Position numbers and translations under genes: made by a program. DNA of 64,000 nucleotides from Arcticimaribacter sp002477625 (GTDB taxonomy: Bacteria; Bacteroidota; Bacteroidia; Flavobacteriales; Flavobacteriaceae), in contig OX044358.1 in the NCBI GenBank assembly GCA_943846665.1, positions 1,054,001 to 1,118,000 of the forward strand. The letters run 5' to 3'. Positions 8,169 through 16,314 of this stretch are shown here, piece after piece; position 1 is the first letter of the stretch, and each line of letters begins with the position of its first letter. The notes below the pieces were generated by a model. It worked only from the letters and a program-made list of their open reading frames with translations. It had not been told where the DNA came from and searched no databases.

Positions 8169-9038
8169 ATGAAAAAGATCTATTATATTATTTGTTTTTT
8201 ATTCTTTGTGGGATGTGGTTCCAACGAAATTGAAGAGGGTACTCCCCCAATTGTAATAACTCCTGAACCCATTGTACAAGTTCCGCAGGGGTGTCCTAGC
8301 GGAAGAGTGGCAGATGCAAGACCGACTGGCGACTTCAGTACCCTTGTTTGGGCTGATGAGTTTAACGAGGACGGAGCCCCTTGTGACAACAATTGGTTTC
8401 ATGAAATTATTCCTCCCAGTAACGGCGGTTGGTATAATAACGAGCAGCAGTTCTATACCGATAGCAGATCGAATTCTATAGTCGAAGATGGTGCGCTGAA
8501 AATTACAGCCATAAAAGAACCATTTGAAGGAAAGGAGTATACCTCAGCTCGAATGACTACTCAAGGTCTTTTTGAATTCCGCTATGGAAAAGTTGAAATC
8601 AGCGCGAAACTACCAGTAGGTCAAGGAACATGGCCTGCATTATGGTTTTTAGGTGCAAATATTGATTCTGTAAGCTGGCCTCAATGTGGTGAAATGGATC
8701 TAATGGAACACGGAAACGGAGAGCCAGGTTTGGTTTCTTCAGCTGTTCACCAAGCAAACGAAAATGGGGATGCCTACTACATCAGTGGAGAGCAGATAAT
8801 TGAAAATGTATCTACTGAATTTCACCTATACACCATGGAATGGACCTCAACAGCAGTTCGGTTTTATGTAGACGGAAAACAACATCATGAGGTTTTAATA
8901 TCGGGCGATTCGCCCTTTAAACGATTTTTCTTTATTCTTGTAAACGTAGCTATGGGAGGGAATTTTACAGGGAATATAATTGATCCTGATTTTGTTTCAT
9001 CCTCCATGTATATAGATTATATTCGTGTGTATCAATAA
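8169..9038 (+). CDS. GH16 beta-glucanase lipoprotein (laminarinase-like)
   Basis: 289 residues. The lipoprotein signal MKKIYYIICFLFFVGC puts the acylated Cys at 16, followed by an acidic/Pro-rich linker to about residue 55. The GH16 domain starts at LVWADEFNEDG and contains WYNNEQQFYT, LPVGQGTWPALWFLG and the catalytic box with Glu175 (nucleophile), Asp177 and Glu180 (acid/base): EMDLME. It ends MYIDYIRVYQ. GH16 enzymes of this type cut internal beta-1,3 (or mixed beta-1,3/1,4) glucan bonds. The lipid anchor suggests an outer-membrane surface site. The second GH16 follows 11 bases later, so both are one transcript. Confidence 0.92.
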   Translation: MKKIYYIICFLFFVGCGSNEIEEGTPPIVITPEPIVQVPQGCPSGRVADARPTGDFSTLVWADEFNEDGAPCDNNWFHEIIPPSNGGWYNNEQQFYTDSRSNSIVEDGALKITAIKEPFEGKEYTSARMTTQGLFEFRYGKVEISAKLPVGQGTWPALWFLGANIDSVSWPQCGEMDLMEHGNGEPGLVSSAVHQANENGDAYYISGEQIIENVSTEFHLYTMEWTSTAVRFYVDGKQHHEVLISGDSPFKRFFFILVNVAMGGNFTGNIIDPDFVSSSMYIDYIRVYQ

Positions 9039-9049
9039 ACTACTTTACA

Positions 9050-9814
9050 ATGAGAGCAGCAGCCCTACTTCTTATTTCGCTCAGTTGCATGTCACTTGGA
9101 GCACAGCTTAAGGATAAAAAATTAATTTGGTCTGATGAATTCGATCAAGCTACTTTGAATTCTGATTATTGGACATTCGAATTAGGAGACGGATGCCCTT
9201 ACCTATGTGGCTGGGGTAATAACGAACGTCAAATCTATACGGACACAAACCACCTCCTGCGAGATGGAAACTTGGTGCTTCAAGCGCGCTTGGAAGACGG
9301 TGAATATACTTCCACAAGAATAATAACCAAAGAGAAGCTTGAATATACCTACGGATATTTTGAAGTACGCGCTAAGCTTCCCGTAGGCCAAGGAATATGG
9401 CCCGCTTTTTGGATGCTGGGCAGTAATATTTCAGAGGTTCAATGGCCTCTTTGTGGTGAAATCGATGTACTGGAATACGTTGGTAGAGAACCGGGAGAAA
9501 TTTTTACTTCCCTACACACCAAAGCTAGCCATGGAAATACCATCAATACAAAGAAAACTAAATTACCAGTAATTGAAGATGGTTATCACATCTATGCCGC
9601 TGATTGGAACAAAGACCAAATAGAGTTTTTTGTAGATGGTGAACGTGTATATACCTTTATCCCAAAAAACAAAACTCAAGCGGAGTGGCCCTTTGACCAA
9701 CCTTTTTATCTTTTATTGAACCTAGCGGTAGGCGGAAATTTTGGAGGTCCAGAAGTAGATGATTCTATTTTTCCACAAGAATTCATCATTGATTATGTTC
9801 GGGTCTATCAATAG
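9050..9814 (+). CDS. Secreted GH16 beta-glucanase (laminarinase-like)
   Basis: 254 residues with a type I signal ending SLGAQ (about residue 19) and no lipobox, so periplasmic or secreted, unlike its lipoprotein neighbour. The domain runs LIWSDEFDQ, WGNNERQIYT, LPVGQGIWPAFWMLG, then the catalytic box EIDVLE with Glu137, Asp139 and Glu142, and ends FIIDYVRVYQ. Its second half is the closest local match to the GH16 pseudogene at 4900. It ends 10 bases before the convergent end of the SSS transporter gene. Confidence 0.92.
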   Translation: MRAAALLLISLSCMSLGAQLKDKKLIWSDEFDQATLNSDYWTFELGDGCPYLCGWGNNERQIYTDTNHLLRDGNLVLQARLEDGEYTSTRIITKEKLEYTYGYFEVRAKLPVGQGIWPAFWMLGSNISEVQWPLCGEIDVLEYVGREPGEIFTSLHTKASHGNTINTKKTKLPVIEDGYHIYAADWNKDQIEFFVDGERVYTFIPKNKTQAEWPFDQPFYLLLNLAVGGNFGGPEVDDSIFPQEFIIDYVRVYQ

Positions 9815-9824
9815 AGTTCCAAGG

Positions 9825-11618
9825 CTATCCTGTAAACATCAACTTCTTCATCAATTTGCGTAAAAGGACAAAGGCTAGAATGGTAACCGAAAATAAGATA
9901 AGGCCTTCAAGGTATTCTCCGTATATAAAATAACCCGTACTGAAGAGAGCGCCATAGATTCCTACAGAGCCTACAAGCATACATAAAATCCCCGTTGGAA
10001 CATTCCATGCTCTTTTTTCGGTATCGAGATCAATCCCGTCTTCTTTTGCATCTGAAACTACTTTATCCCAACCTGGCCCACCCGGCTGCGTAATTTTATA
10101 GAATTCGTTTAACGTTGACTTATCAGAAGGAGGCGTCAATAAAGTCACAACGACCCATGAAACTGTAGTAATGGCTACACCCAACACAAGCTGAATATCA
10201 TTGGCAATTGGATCAAAACCTAGTTTTACATGGATCAGTTTAAAGTATAATGCAAGAATAAAGGAAACCGTCATGGCAGTTACCTCACTGTAAGCGTTAA
10301 TTCGATACCAGAACCAACGCATGATGAAAAGTAAGCCAGTTCCTGCTCCAATTTGAAGTAAAATCTGAAAGGCTTCCAAAGCATTACTCAGTAAGAGTGC
10401 AAAAAGCGCAGAAGCTATCATCAAGACCACCGTGCTCAAGCGTCCAATTTTAACCAATTCTTTTTCCGAAGCATCCGGCTTTACAAAACGTTGATAAAAG
10501 TCATACACTACATAACTCGATCCCCAATTCAAGTGAGAAGAAATAGTAGACATAAAAGCAGCGATAAGAGAAGCTACAATAAGGCCGATAAGTCCTGCTG
10601 GTAAAAAAGTCATCATAGCAGGATACGCTAAATCATCTTTTACAATACTTGGATCAATATTGGGAAATGCAAGTTGAATGGATTGGATGTCTGGAAATAT
10701 AATTAAACTCGCCAAAGCAATAAGAATCCAAGGCCAAGGGCGTAAAGCATAGTGAGCGAAATTGAATAATAGGGTAGCCCAAACTGCATTTTTTTCGTCT
10801 TTTGCAGACAACATACGTTGGGCTATATAACCTCCACCACCTGGCTCAGCTCCAGGATACCATACACTCCACCACTGAACGGCAATAGGCAATATGAATA
10901 GGGTTATGAAAACTTCACGTTGTTGGAAGTCTGGAATAAAATCTAACTTAGGTACTACATTAGGGTGTGTCAATAAATTTTCTAGCGTTCCAATTTGAGG
11001 TAAATCAATGATGTAGTAGGTCGCCCAAAAAGTAGCTCCCATTGCTAAAATAAATTGGAAAAAATCGGTAATAACCACTCCTTTTAATCCGCCTAAAGAA
11101 CTGTATAAAACGGTTATGGTAGATGCTATAACCAAAGTTTCAATAGCTGTAAACCCTAAGAGTACACTTCCTATTTTGATGGCTGCCAAACAAACCGACG
11201 CCATGATCATGATGTTGAAAAATACACCTAAGTACAGGGCTCGAAATCCGCGTAAAAATGCAGCACCTTTTCCGCTATATCGGAGTTCATAGAATTCTAA
11301 ATCTGTTACTACACCCGATTTGCGCCACAGTTTTGCATAGACAAAAACAGTCAGCATTCCAGTCAATAAGAAGGCCCACCAAACCCAGTTCCCAGACACT
11401 CCATTTTTACGGACAATATCGGTAACTAAATTGGGTGTGTCGGCTGAAAAAGTAGTGGCAACCATGGATATTCCCAACAACCACCAGGGCATATTCCTCC
11501 CGGATAAGAAAAATTCGGTCGTACTGGTACCTGCCTTTCTAGAAACTACTATTCCAATAACCAGGGTTAGTGCAAAAAATAAAATAATAATACCCCAGTC
11601 TAAAGTTGAAAGTGTCAT
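9825..11618 (-). CDS. Sodium/solute symporter, SSS (SGLT-like) family
   Basis: 597 residues with about 14-15 hydrophobic segments. SSS family marks are the N-terminal LDWGIIILFFALTLVIG, the FFLSGRNMPWWLLGISM region after TM1 and GLIGLIVASLIAAFMSTISS in the Na2-site region. It should import a sugar, sialic-acid-like compound or other small solute with Na+. It is the third gene of a minus-strand operon (kinase, nucleotidyltransferase, symporter; 45-base gap to the second). That context makes a sugar the best guess for the substrate; which sugar is not shown. Confidence 0.88.
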   Translation of the reverse strand: MTLSTLDWGIIILFFALTLVIGIVVSRKAGTSTTEFFLSGRNMPWWLLGISMVATTFSADTPNLVTDIVRKNGVSGNWVWWAFLLTGMLTVFVYAKLWRKSGVVTDLEFYELRYSGKGAAFLRGFRALYLGVFFNIMIMASVCLAAIKIGSVLLGFTAIETLVIASTITVLYSSLGGLKGVVITDFFQFILAMGATFWATYYIIDLPQIGTLENLLTHPNVVPKLDFIPDFQQREVFITLFILPIAVQWWSVWYPGAEPGGGGYIAQRMLSAKDEKNAVWATLLFNFAHYALRPWPWILIALASLIIFPDIQSIQLAFPNIDPSIVKDDLAYPAMMTFLPAGLIGLIVASLIAAFMSTISSHLNWGSSYVVYDFYQRFVKPDASEKELVKIGRLSTVVLMIASALFALLLSNALEAFQILLQIGAGTGLLFIMRWFWYRINAYSEVTAMTVSFILALYFKLIHVKLGFDPIANDIQLVLGVAITTVSWVVVTLLTPPSDKSTLNEFYKITQPGGPGWDKVVSDAKEDGIDLDTEKRAWNVPTGILCMLVGSVGIYGALFSTGYFIYGEYLEGLILFSVTILAFVLLRKLMKKLMFTG

Positions 11619-11663
11619 AGCAAATAAATTTGAGTCCTAAATGTATAAAAAAGTACGTAGTGT

Positions 11664-12509
11664 TCAGCCTTTTTGAGCTTTTAAATAGTGTGCCAAAAGT
11701 AATAGATCCTTTTTTGTTGTCAAATCAGGAACATGTTCTTGCATGGGAATCCCTTTCACAGATATTGGGTGCTCCTGAATCATATGGAGTAATACCGTTG
11801 GAAGTTCCTTTTCATCTCGATCTAGATGAATGGGACAATCGCTTAAAAACGAATACAATACATTTCCGTCGAAAGTAAAGGCATTCATACTAATATAAAC
11901 GCTTCCGTGTTCATCTATTGCCTTGTTCAAGTCAGCTGTAGCTGGTTTTTCAACAATGTTTTGTAAGTAGAAATCCGAGTCGAAAACAAGGAGTGCAAAG
12001 CCAGCGATTTTTTCTTTGGTGAAATTTAACGACTTCGAATCGTAAGCAATCAAACCACTCCCTTGTTCAATTGATCTGAGTCTACGAAAAGCATTCACGG
12101 AGTACAGGTTATCGCTGTTACATACCGAAAAACGATTTTTTTGTAGGACCGGAAATTGCTCCAAAGCTTGAAAAACTGCATCAGCTGTACCCAAAGGTTT
12201 TGTTCTTCCCTGGGGAATATGTTGGGTTACAAAAACAAAATGAAGCTGGTCTAAATTAGGGTGCGAACGCATAGTTGAACGGAAAAAAGAAGCATCAGCA
12301 GCAGTGATTAAATAGATGGTTTTATAACCAGCTTCTTGAGCGTTCCGCAATAAGTAATACAACAGGGGTTTTCCATCTTCTCCGATCTCAATAAGCCCCT
12401 TGGTTCTGTTATTCGCCTGTTCTGTGGCAGCTGTCCCAATATTCTTTGCTACAGATGCTTTCATGCGAGAAGAAGCTCCCGCTGCCATGATGAGGAGCGA
12501 TCGGATCAT
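11664..12509 (-). CDS. Sugar nucleotidyltransferase-like protein
   Basis: 281 residues with a nucleotide-sugar pyrophosphorylase fold. The N-terminal loop LIMAAGASSRM (residues about 6-16) is the NTP-binding signature, TKGLIEIGEDGKPLLYY the following Lys-containing element, and NSDNLY (about 132-137) the metal-binding Asp region. The start ATG overlaps the stop of the upstream GHMP kinase (TAATG), indicating translational coupling. A kinase forming a sugar-1-phosphate followed by this enzyme would make an NDP-sugar, the salvage route known for fucose, glucuronate and N-acetylhexosamines. The exact sugar is unknown. Confidence 0.75.
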   Translation of the reverse strand: MIRSLLIMAAGASSRMKASVAKNIGTAATEQANNRTKGLIEIGEDGKPLLYYLLRNAQEAGYKTIYLITAADASFFRSTMRSHPNLDQLHFVFVTQHIPQGRTKPLGTADAVFQALEQFPVLQKNRFSVCNSDNLYSVNAFRRLRSIEQGSGLIAYDSKSLNFTKEKIAGFALLVFDSDFYLQNIVEKPATADLNKAIDEHGSVYISMNAFTFDGNVLYSFLSDCPIHLDRDEKELPTVLLHMIQEHPISVKGIPMQEHVPDLTTKKDLLLLAHYLKAQKG

Positions 12510-13603
12510 TAAGCACTTGTGTTTACTGAACTTCCGTTCGATTGAGTAACTTCGAAAGCATCAATAGCTCCAGCTTTTTTCATCGCAGATATGAGTTCTT
12601 CTGTGTTGTTTTTATTCGTCATTGCAACGATACAGCCACCACCGCCAGAGCCAACAATTTTTGCTCCACAGGCCCCAGCTTCTATAACAGCTTCAATCAT
12701 GGCGTTTATTTTTGGAGGTGAAATTTTTAAATTCAACCGTAATTGTTCGTGATGTTGATTCATCAAATCACCTAATACAATAGGATCGGGATTTGATTTG
12801 TCTAATTCTATCTTAGCCTTCTTTGTTATGGAATGGTTGATCACGGCAGCTGTAAATACAGCCTTCAATTCATAATCTACACAATTCAAATAACGATGCA
12901 GATCGATACTCTTTGCCTCAGCGATTTCAAATTCTGGAAACACTTTTTTTACTTGTACAATTGCTTTAAGCGCATGATCCTTTAAATAAGCTAGCGTTCC
13001 AAAAGTGTCCTTGGCTATCCCCGAAACTCCAACCACTAACTGTCCAATGGGTTTTGCAATGCGCACAAAAGAATTGTCTGCTGTATTCAGATGTATCATT
13101 TTCCCCACGGCAATAGCATATTGATCCATTGAGCCTCCCGAACTCCCCTGTTCCAAAACTTCCGTTTCGTATGCCCGCTGTGCAATCCACGATGCTGTTA
13201 TTGCTTTAGCGGTTCCAAAGGCTTCAATCAAAAAATGAATCCAAGCAATGGTAAGTGCGGTTGAACTCGACAAGCCGGCATTGATTGGAATATTGCCTTG
13301 AATTTCGATATCATAGCCTTGGGTGGGAATGCATCCGAACCGACGCAGAACTTTTAAAACTGTTCGTAAAAAATCTCCTTTTTCAATTACAGCCGTTGAG
13401 GAATCTAGGGCAATGGTTTCTTTTTGATTCAAATCAAGCATTTGAATCAGGAACTGATTCGTTCCATTAGGAGTTGCTTTAATGTGGAGCCTACGGTCTA
13501 TAGCACAGGCAATTATTGGAAGTTCTAAATAATCTTGATGATCTCCAAAAAGACAAATTCGTCCAGGAGCTTGAGATAAAATAATTTCAGACACAGCGCT
13601 CAT
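12509..13603 (-). CDS. GHMP-family sugar kinase
   Basis: 364 residues. The three GHMP motifs are clear: APGRICLFGDHQDY (12-25), the phosphate loop PINAGLSSSTAL (about 106-117) and GAKIVGSGGGGCIV (about 313-326). The family phosphorylates galactose, mevalonate, homoserine or other sugars, many at C1. First gene of the operon with a nucleotidyltransferase and an Na+ symporter, which points to a monosaccharide 1-kinase rather than a mevalonate kinase. It diverges from the GH109 gene across a 109-base gap. Confidence 0.82.
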   Translation of the reverse strand: MSAVSEIILSQAPGRICLFGDHQDYLELPIIACAIDRRLHIKATPNGTNQFLIQMLDLNQKETIALDSSTAVIEKGDFLRTVLKVLRRFGCIPTQGYDIEIQGNIPINAGLSSSTALTIAWIHFLIEAFGTAKAITASWIAQRAYETEVLEQGSSGGSMDQYAIAVGKMIHLNTADNSFVRIAKPIGQLVVGVSGIAKDTFGTLAYLKDHALKAIVQVKKVFPEFEIAEAKSIDLHRYLNCVDYELKAVFTAAVINHSITKKAKIELDKSNPDPIVLGDLMNQHHEQLRLNLKISPPKINAMIEAVIEAGACGAKIVGSGGGGCIVAMTNKNNTEELISAMKKAGAIDAFEVTQSNGSSVNTSA

Positions 13604-13712
13604 ATTTTTCTCGGCAAGGTAATAAAATACTCAAAATGAGCCTTAAAACCCATTGGACATCTGTTTCTCATATAAAAAAATTATATACCTTTCTCTGAGT
13701 AAAATATAACCC

Positions 13713-15104
13713 ATGAAAAAATTTGACCGCCGATCCTTCCTAAAAACCTCTTCTTTATCTGCTGCTGCAATTGTATCAACATCTTTACTGGCGAGTTGTA
13801 CACCTCCAAAAAGAACCTCTAAAGGAACCTATATGGGCGGTTTTGCTGCTCCTAAAATACCGAATTTACGTGCTGCTTTTATTGGCGTTGGCGCTCGTGG
13901 TGGAGATCATTTACGCGTTGTCGCTTCGATGGAAAATACAGAGGTTGTAGCCATTAGTGACCTGTATGAAGATCATGTGGAACGCTGGTCGCAAATTGCT
14001 TCTGATATTGGAAAAGGAGAACGACATCAAAACGTTGCATCTTATTTTGGAGATGAAGATTTATGGAAAAAAATGCTGGAAGAGGTAAACCCTGATGTGG
14101 TTTTTATTGCTACAAACTGGGAAAATCATGCACCCATGGTAATTCAAGCAATGAAAAGCGGTGCACACGCCTTTGTCGAAGTTCCTATTGCAACCACTTT
14201 GGAGGCCATGTGGGAAATTGTTCACACATCAGAAGAAACCCAAAAGCACTGCATGATGATGGAAAATGTCAATTACGGCAGAACCGAATTGATGTACCTC
14301 AACATGTGTCGCCAAGGTGTTATTGGAGATCTCTTGCATGCTGAAGCTGCTTATATTCACGAGCTCCGTTTTCAAATGGAAGAACAAGAACGTGGGACTG
14401 GATCGTGGAGAACACATCATTATGCAAAAGGAAGCGGGAATCTATACCCTACGCACGGACTGGGTCCAGTAGCACAATACATGAATATCGGTCGGACTGA
14501 AGATACTTTTAAAAGTATGGTTTCCTACTCTACCCCTGCAATGGGTCGAAAATTATATGCCGAAAAGAACTATGCACCAGATCATAAGTGGAATCAATTG
14601 GATTATCGTAATGGTGATCTAAACACTTCGATCATCAAAACACAGCTGGGAAGAACCATTATGGTTCAATGGGACGAAACCAGTCCCCGACCCTATACCC
14701 GCCATAATTTAATTCAAGGAACCCAGGGAATCTTAGCCGGTTTCCCTACACGAGTTGCGCTCGAAGGCGGTTTTGAAGATATTACCAAAAACCATCATTC
14801 CTGGGTTGAAGGAGAACATTTGGAAGCTCTTTATGAAAAATACGATCATCCATTGTACAAACGCTTGAATCAAAAAACACAAAACAGTGGCCACGGCGGT
14901 ATGGACGGAATCATGGTGTATCGCATTGTAGAATGTTTACAACAAGGTTTACCCCTCGATCAAAATGTTTATGAAGGTTGTTTATGGAGTGCTGTTACTC
15001 CGCTCAGCGGAGCCTCTATAGCTCAAGACGGTGCGCCACAACAATTTCCCGATTTCACTGCCGGTAGATGGAAAGAAACCCCTCCTTTGGAAATAATATC
15101 TTAA
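13713..15104 (+). CDS. GH109-type NAD-dependent glycosidase (Gfo/Idh/MocA fold), Tat lipoprotein
   Basis: 463 residues. The N-terminus has a twin-arginine signal (FDRRSFLKTSS, Arg6-Arg7) and a lipobox LLASC with Cys29, so it is exported folded with its cofactor. The Rossmann start is AAFIGVGARGGDHLR (about 54-68). GH109-like marks are MMENVNYGRTELMYLNM and NLYPTHGLGPVAQYM. GH109 members include alpha-N-acetylgalactosaminidase that uses NAD in catalysis; other members of this fold are ordinary oxidoreductases. Divergence from the kinase/nucleotidyltransferase/symporter operon suggests it releases or converts the sugar that operon handles. Confidence 0.8.
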   Translation: MKKFDRRSFLKTSSLSAAAIVSTSLLASCTPPKRTSKGTYMGGFAAPKIPNLRAAFIGVGARGGDHLRVVASMENTEVVAISDLYEDHVERWSQIASDIGKGERHQNVASYFGDEDLWKKMLEEVNPDVVFIATNWENHAPMVIQAMKSGAHAFVEVPIATTLEAMWEIVHTSEETQKHCMMMENVNYGRTELMYLNMCRQGVIGDLLHAEAAYIHELRFQMEEQERGTGSWRTHHYAKGSGNLYPTHGLGPVAQYMNIGRTEDTFKSMVSYSTPAMGRKLYAEKNYAPDHKWNQLDYRNGDLNTSIIKTQLGRTIMVQWDETSPRPYTRHNLIQGTQGILAGFPTRVALEGGFEDITKNHHSWVEGEHLEALYEKYDHPLYKRLNQKTQNSGHGGMDGIMVYRIVECLQQGLPLDQNVYEGCLWSAVTPLSGASIAQDGAPQQFPDFTAGRWKETPPLEIIS

Positions 15105-15112
15105 CCGATTCA

Positions 15113-15529
15113 ATGCAACTCCCACAAGCCTATATAAAGGTTGAAGAACTGAAAACCCGTAGGGGAAAGATTATTCTATACACCAACCCTACACGCTCGC
15201 TTGTGTATGCTGAAGCTTCGGGATATATCAGTCTGGGCTTACTCAAACAAGATCTGGGATTTGTGTCCGATTTTGATCAAAGTCAAACACAAGCCTGGAC
15301 CTATTTGGTAAACACCGCTCAGGTAGGATTTGCACATCCTTTGAATCCATTCTTTTTGAACCAACTGAAGAACATGATCCATTTGAAACACTATATCGTA
15401 TATATTCCTTCGCCTGTGCTTCGCTTTATTAATCGCTCTTTTGGGAAGCTAATTCCCATAGATCAGCTGCTGAAAAGCGAACAAGAGTTGTATTCAATAT
15501 TGCATGAGCATGCTTTATTGAAGGATTAA
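15113..15529 (+). CDS. Conserved hypothetical protein, STAS/SpoIIAA-like
   Basis: I place the start at ATG 15113 (138 residues), just after the GH109 stop; an upstream in-frame ATG at 15068 would overlap the GH109 gene by 37 bases. The protein is soluble, without a signal, with an alternating beta/alpha pattern (GKIILYTNPTRSLVYAEASG, then WTYLVNTAQVGFAHPL) resembling SpoIIAA-like/STAS proteins of Bacteroidota. This resemblance is a pattern judgement. No catalytic motif seen. Confidence 0.55.
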   Translation: MQLPQAYIKVEELKTRRGKIILYTNPTRSLVYAEASGYISLGLLKQDLGFVSDFDQSQTQAWTYLVNTAQVGFAHPLNPFFLNQLKNMIHLKHYIVYIPSPVLRFINRSFGKLIPIDQLLKSEQELYSILHEHALLKD

Positions 15530-15567
15530 AAGGCTGTTAAAAAATTTCTTCCTAGGCAAAATTATGG

Positions 15568-15575
15568 TAGGTTTG
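15568..15575 (+). promoter_or_regulatory. -7 promoter box 4 bases before a start codon
   Basis: TAGGTTTG (15568-15575) matches TAnnTTTG, and the ATG of the next gene begins at 15580. If used, transcription would start at or next to the ATG, giving a leaderless mRNA. No convincing -33 TTG is seen. Confidence 0.4.
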
Positions 15576-15579
15576 AAAG

Positions 15580-16242
15580 ATGAAATTCGATTGGAAAATA
15601 TTCGGCTTTTTACTAACTATTTTTTTTAGCTCCTTCACTTTAACAGGGCAAACTTTTGAGATCAAGCCTCAAACCTATGAAACCGAAGGAAACAAAGAAT
15701 CGCTCTTATTGCCCAAAAAAGATCCCAACGCCCTCCCAGACTATCTACAAAAAGAGTTTTTTAAAAATACACCAGATCCCTTGTCTACTCCCAAGAGTTT
15801 TGAGCAAAATATAGATATGAGTAATCAGGAAACTTTTATCAATCCGGGAGATTACTATCTAAATAAACTTCAGACACCAGAAAACGAAAGGAATCCTATC
15901 GATTTTAAGGTTGATCAATATTTAGGAGATTTTAAAAGTAATGCTCCTTTTGTTCAGGTTATTTTTAGAGACCACGAAGCACCCGATGGTGACCGCGTTC
16001 GAATTTTATTTAATGATCGTGAGGTTGAAGCCAACGTACTTTTAGAACAACGCTTTAAAAGACTCAATATTGATTTATTGTCTGGTTTTAATAAAATTGA
16101 ATTCATAGCGCTCAATCAGGGAGAATCTGGCCCCAATACTGCTGAAATTAGGGTATATGACGACCAAGGAGGACTGATCATGGCCAATCAATGGAACCTG
16201 GCTACAGGAACTAAAGCCACCCTAATTGTTGTAAAAGAGTAG
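15580..16242 (+). CDS. Secreted protein with C-terminal beta-sandwich, unknown function
   Basis: 220 residues; signal peptide ends FTLTGQT (about residue 26). Residues about 35-105 are Pro/Asn/Asp-rich and probably extended. The C-terminal 110 residues (VQVIFRDHEAPDGDRVRILF onwards) alternate in beta strands and look like a carbohydrate- or ligand-binding sandwich; DHEAPDGDRV could hold a Ca2+ site. No enzyme motif. A possible -7 box immediately precedes the start. Family not recognised. Confidence 0.65.
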   Translation: MKFDWKIFGFLLTIFFSSFTLTGQTFEIKPQTYETEGNKESLLLPKKDPNALPDYLQKEFFKNTPDPLSTPKSFEQNIDMSNQETFINPGDYYLNKLQTPENERNPIDFKVDQYLGDFKSNAPFVQVIFRDHEAPDGDRVRILFNDREVEANVLLEQRFKRLNIDLLSGFNKIEFIALNQGESGPNTAEIRVYDDQGGLIMANQWNLATGTKATLIVVKE

Positions 16243-16314
16243 CTGTTTATTACTTTCAAATAAAAAGCAACAAAAATATTACATTAGTCGCTTTGTAAAC
16301 TAAACTCTAACGTA

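Noticed and set aside
4900..9814. Classical polysaccharide utilisation locus
   Set aside because: No SusC or SusD genes are present in the window, so I do not call a full PUL.
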